Assembly (NCBI GenBank): GCA_017535325.1
Contig: JAFXUC010000114.1
Span: forward strand, 1 to 42,994
Direction: 5' to 3'
Origin: Bacteroidales bacterium
GTDB lineage: Bacteria > Bacteroidota > Bacteroidia > Bacteroidales > UBA3824
Length of the DNA stretch: 42,994 nt
Made by a program: the position numbers and the translations under genes. This document shows, in pieces, positions 41,335 to 42,994 of the stretch (the first letter of the stretch is position 1; each line of letters begins with the position of its first letter). The notes under the pieces are model-generated. The model was not told the origin of the DNA. It worked only from the letters and a program-made list of their open reading frames with translations, and ran no database searches.

Positions 41335-42666
41335 TTACTGCAAAGAACGGACAAGCCGGACAGAGGAGCCGTGGTAGCGTAAGTCGGGGCCCACATCCGA
41401 ACCGCCCGAACCGAAGTAGAAGTACTGCGCACCGTCGCCGGCAGGAGTAGCCGACCAGTAGCCGCCGTCAGAACCAACATCCTTCACGACAGTATCGTCG
41501 CGGTAGCCGGCAGCGGGAAGGAACACGGCTCCCGCAGTTTCTAACTCTGACCAGTCAGTAGTCGCAATGTCAGTCTTCACATACGTACATTCATCAGGCA
41601 AAATTACCAAACCCTTGTAAGTATTGCCACCAACAGTGATTTCTTTCCATTCATTCGGAGAGTTGGTTTTAATATAAGTCCATTCAGCAGCGGTAAGAGT
41701 GTACCACTCTGTTCCGACAACGGTAGTTTTGTTGTTTTTAAAAACTCCATTTTCCAATACAGGAGAATAATCGCTATAATTTTTAGATGTTTTGATGATG
41801 TCTGCTTCGTCAGTTCCATCAAGCCACATTCCCCAACCGAAAAAGTCTTTGATTGTTGCCTGATTTGTACCCATGCACTCCAATTGGTTGGCAGCAAACT
41901 GAAACTTGTGAGTAGATGTATTGTACTGCAAATTGCCAGGGCTGAAAACAACTTTTTTGCCCTCTGCGTTGACGGTAAAGGCAAATACCTTTGTTCCGAG
42001 GTTGTAAATTTTGCCTGCAAGGGTATTATTTTCGCTTGTACCCATTGCTTTACCGACGGGTACAACATAATATTTGTCGGCTTCAACAGTGATTGGTGTA
42101 CCGCCAAGGGTAGTTTCTTCTGCACTCAACGCCTTTATAAAAGCAGATTGGAGATTAACGACAATATCACTTGCGTCCCCGCTGTTTAGTTTATACTCTC
42201 CCTCATTCTGCGTAATCGTGAAGTCGATTGTATAATAAGCATTCTTTACCGCTGTCGCCAAATTATCATACGGTTCACTAATTGTTGCAGGATTTGTACC
42301 AAGGCTTGCGGAAAAACTTTCAGTCAGAAGTTTTGACTCATCCGTATAGTTTATTGTTGCAGTATAAGAGCCGTCTGTGTTGGTAAAATTAATTGTACCA
42401 TACACATCATCAGTATTACTTCCAAAAGTAAAAACATCATTTTCTTCAAATGCCAAGGCTGTTTCATCTGAATTTGTCGTTACCTTGGAAATGCTTTGTT
42501 TTACTTTACCCTTTATCGTAAGGGTTTTAACAGTTTTTGTTACGGTTTCGATTTGTTCGCCGCCGTTAACAATTTCATCGGTTGAATTATTGTCGTCTTT
42601 GCTGCAAGAGGTTGCAAGCAACAAGGCTGCCGCAAAGGGCAATACTTTTAAAAACGTTCTTTTCAT
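41335..42666 (-). CDS. Lipoprotein with C-terminal C-type-lectin-like domain, putative DGR variable protein
   Basis: The 443-residue protein has a lipoprotein signal peptide with lipobox LLATSC21. SKDDN follows the cysteine, matching the acidic Bacteroidota surface-export signal, so it is probably on the cell surface. Residues about 40-230 are Thr/Asn-rich beta strands, like fimbrillin- or BACON-like stalks. From about 235 (VFSPGNLQYN, FFGWGMWLDGTDE, LTAAEWTYI, LPAAGYRDD) it is a formylglycine-generating-enzyme/C-type-lectin-like domain of the kind used as targets of diversity-generating retroelements. The last ~40 residues (GGYWSATPAG... to SSVRLVRSL) have the sequence character of a variable region. 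A 64-residue peptide gene lies 18 bases upstream. Confidence 0.82.
   Translation of the reverse strand: MKRTFLKVLPFAAALLLATSCSKDDNNSTDEIVNGGEQIETVTKTVKTLTIKGKVKQSISKVTTNSDETALAFEENDVFTFGSNTDDVYGTINFTNTDGSYTATINYTDESKLLTESFSASLGTNPATISEPYDNLATAVKNAYYTIDFTITQNEGEYKLNSGDASDIVVNLQSAFIKALSAEETTLGGTPITVEADKYYVVPVGKAMGTSENNTLAGKIYNLGTKVFAFTVNAEGKKVVFSPGNLQYNTSTHKFQFAANQLECMGTNQATIKDFFGWGMWLDGTDEADIIKTSKNYSDYSPVLENGVFKNNKTTVVGTEWYTLTAAEWTYIKTNSPNEWKEITVGGNTYKGLVILPDECTYVKTDIATTDWSELETAGAVFLPAAGYRDDTVVKDVGSDGGYWSATPAGDGAQYFYFGSGGSDVGPDLRYHGSSVRLVRSLQ
41341..41460 (-). other. Candidate DGR variable repeat (VR)
   Basis: On the coding strand the 117 bases from TAC TGG TCG to GTC CGT TCT hold only 11 adenines, in an otherwise A-rich region. 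Variable-looking codons are GGC, GAC, GGT, TAC, GAT, CGC, CAC and TCC, nearly all NNC/NNT, as expected for AAC/AAT template codons after adenine-specific mutagenesis. The end TCTGTCCGGCTTGTCCG is GC-rich like an initiation-of-mutagenic-homology site. No template repeat or reverse transcriptase is in the window. Confidence 0.65.
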
Positions 42667-42684
42667 TTCTTTTTCCTCCTTGTT

Positions 42685-42879
42685 TTAATTATTACTACCC
42701 CAAGAACTTGTGCTTAATGCTCCGCTGTTGCCAAATATGGCTTGTCCGTCTGCATTTGCAGTTCCGCTTGCACTGAGTAGCGGTGCTTCCCAATTCAACT
42801 CGATTACTTCAAAATCGGGTTTGACGTATTTCTTTTTTGTCGTTACGCCTTGTACGACTTCATTACTAAATTTTTGCAT
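42685..42879 (-). CDS. Short Bacteroidales-type peptide (leader-like N-terminus, Gly/Ser/Asn-rich C-terminus)
   Basis: The 64-residue protein has no signal peptide. Residues 16-38 contain KKKYVKPDFEVIELNWEAP followed by LLSASG. The remainder is small-residue rich (Gly, Ser, Ala, Asn) and ends SSWGSNN. Short genes with a K-P-x-x-x-V-I-E-L segment and a Gly/Ser-rich tail are common beside surface lipoproteins in Bacteroidales, and their function is not known. It is 18 bases upstream of the DGR-like lipoprotein gene on the same strand, so they form a probable two-gene operon. It could be a secreted or processed peptide; that is inference. Confidence 0.65.
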   Translation of the reverse strand: MQKFSNEVVQGVTTKKKYVKPDFEVIELNWEAPLLSASGTANADGQAIFGNSGALSTSSWGSNN

Positions 42880-42914
42880 AATAAAAAATTTATGTTAAAC
42901 AAAATATTAATTGT

Positions 42915-42994
42915 GTCGACCGGGGTTTACACACCCCGTTTATTGTATGTCGTCCTTTCAACCGGGGGTTTACACACCCCGGCTATTATGTGTC
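42915..42994. repeat. Tandem palindromic repeat, 43-bp period, continuing past window end
   Basis: Two copies of a hairpin core GGGGTTTACACACCCCG start at 42922 and 42965. Each is followed by a diverged tail (TTTATTGTATGTCG and GCTATTATGTGTC). The G and C arms pair around a TTTACACA loop. The second copy runs to the window edge. Confidence 0.75.

Noticed and set aside
42915..42994. CRISPR array at the window end
   Set aside because: Only two copies are visible, the units are diverged, and the sequence between hairpins looks like part of the repeat rather than a unique spacer. No cas genes are nearby.

Overview
The window looks like a chromosomal segment of an uncultured Bacteroidales-type member of the Bacteroidota. 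The evidence is the DNA-level promoter motif TAnnTTTG (often with TTG/TTTG about 20 bp upstream) in front of many genes, the lack of strong Shine-Dalgarno sequences, A+T-rich intergenic DNA, and Bacteroidota-typical genes: a long Lgt, DUF4369/DUF5106-thioredoxin proteins, PD40-OmpA proteins, TPR-SpoIIE phosphatases, and lipoproteins with a C-x-K-D-D type surface-export signal. No rRNA, tRNA, CRISPR array or intact transposase gene was seen.

Layout. 1-6.9 kb: the 3' end of enolase with its terminator, lgt, a convergent lrgA-lrgB pair, an AlbA_2-type regulator, then an inositol-monophosphatase gene overlapping two family-2 glycosyltransferase genes. 6.9-10.4 kb: two overlapping secreted DUF4369/DUF5106-thioredoxin genes, followed by a scar holding a broken toxin-antitoxin pair, a perfect 20-bp palindrome and AGGGACATT repeats. 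10.4-15.9 kb: a hemerythrin gene and an arginine-decarboxylase-like gene on the minus strand, a secreted MORN-repeat protein, and the cmk-ispH pair. 15.9-27.6 kb: a membrane protein fusing a DUF3352-like region to MORN repeats, then three paralogous TPR/transmembrane/coiled-coil/SpoIIE phosphatases. The first of these heads a plus-strand run with a lipoprotein, a BNR-type beta-propeller, a zinc ribbon and a TlpA protein; the other two form a minus-strand operon. 27.6-33.5 kb: an EF-hand membrane protein, uvrA and a protein made of four related ~50-residue repeats. 33.5-41.1 kb: an ornithine-decarboxylase-like gene, a LacI regulator, then a minus-strand series of BadF/GlcNAc-kinase-like, PD40-OmpA and a large secreted protein. 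41.3-43 kb: a short peptide gene and a lipoprotein whose C-terminus looks like the variable region of a diversity-generating retroelement (DGR), flanked at the window edge by 43-bp-period palindromic repeats.

How the genes fit together. Housekeeping genes (eno, lgt, cmk, ispH, uvrA) are interspersed with envelope and signalling genes. Lgt would lipidate the lipoproteins seen here. The SpoIIE proteins probably sense the periplasm through TPRs and signal inside through a PP2C-type phosphatase; their partner-switch targets are not in the window. The arginine- and ornithine-decarboxylase-like enzymes suggest polyamine synthesis.

The most interesting signal is the putative DGR target at about 41.34-41.46 kb. 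Its reverse transcriptase and template repeat are not visible here and would have to lie outside the window.
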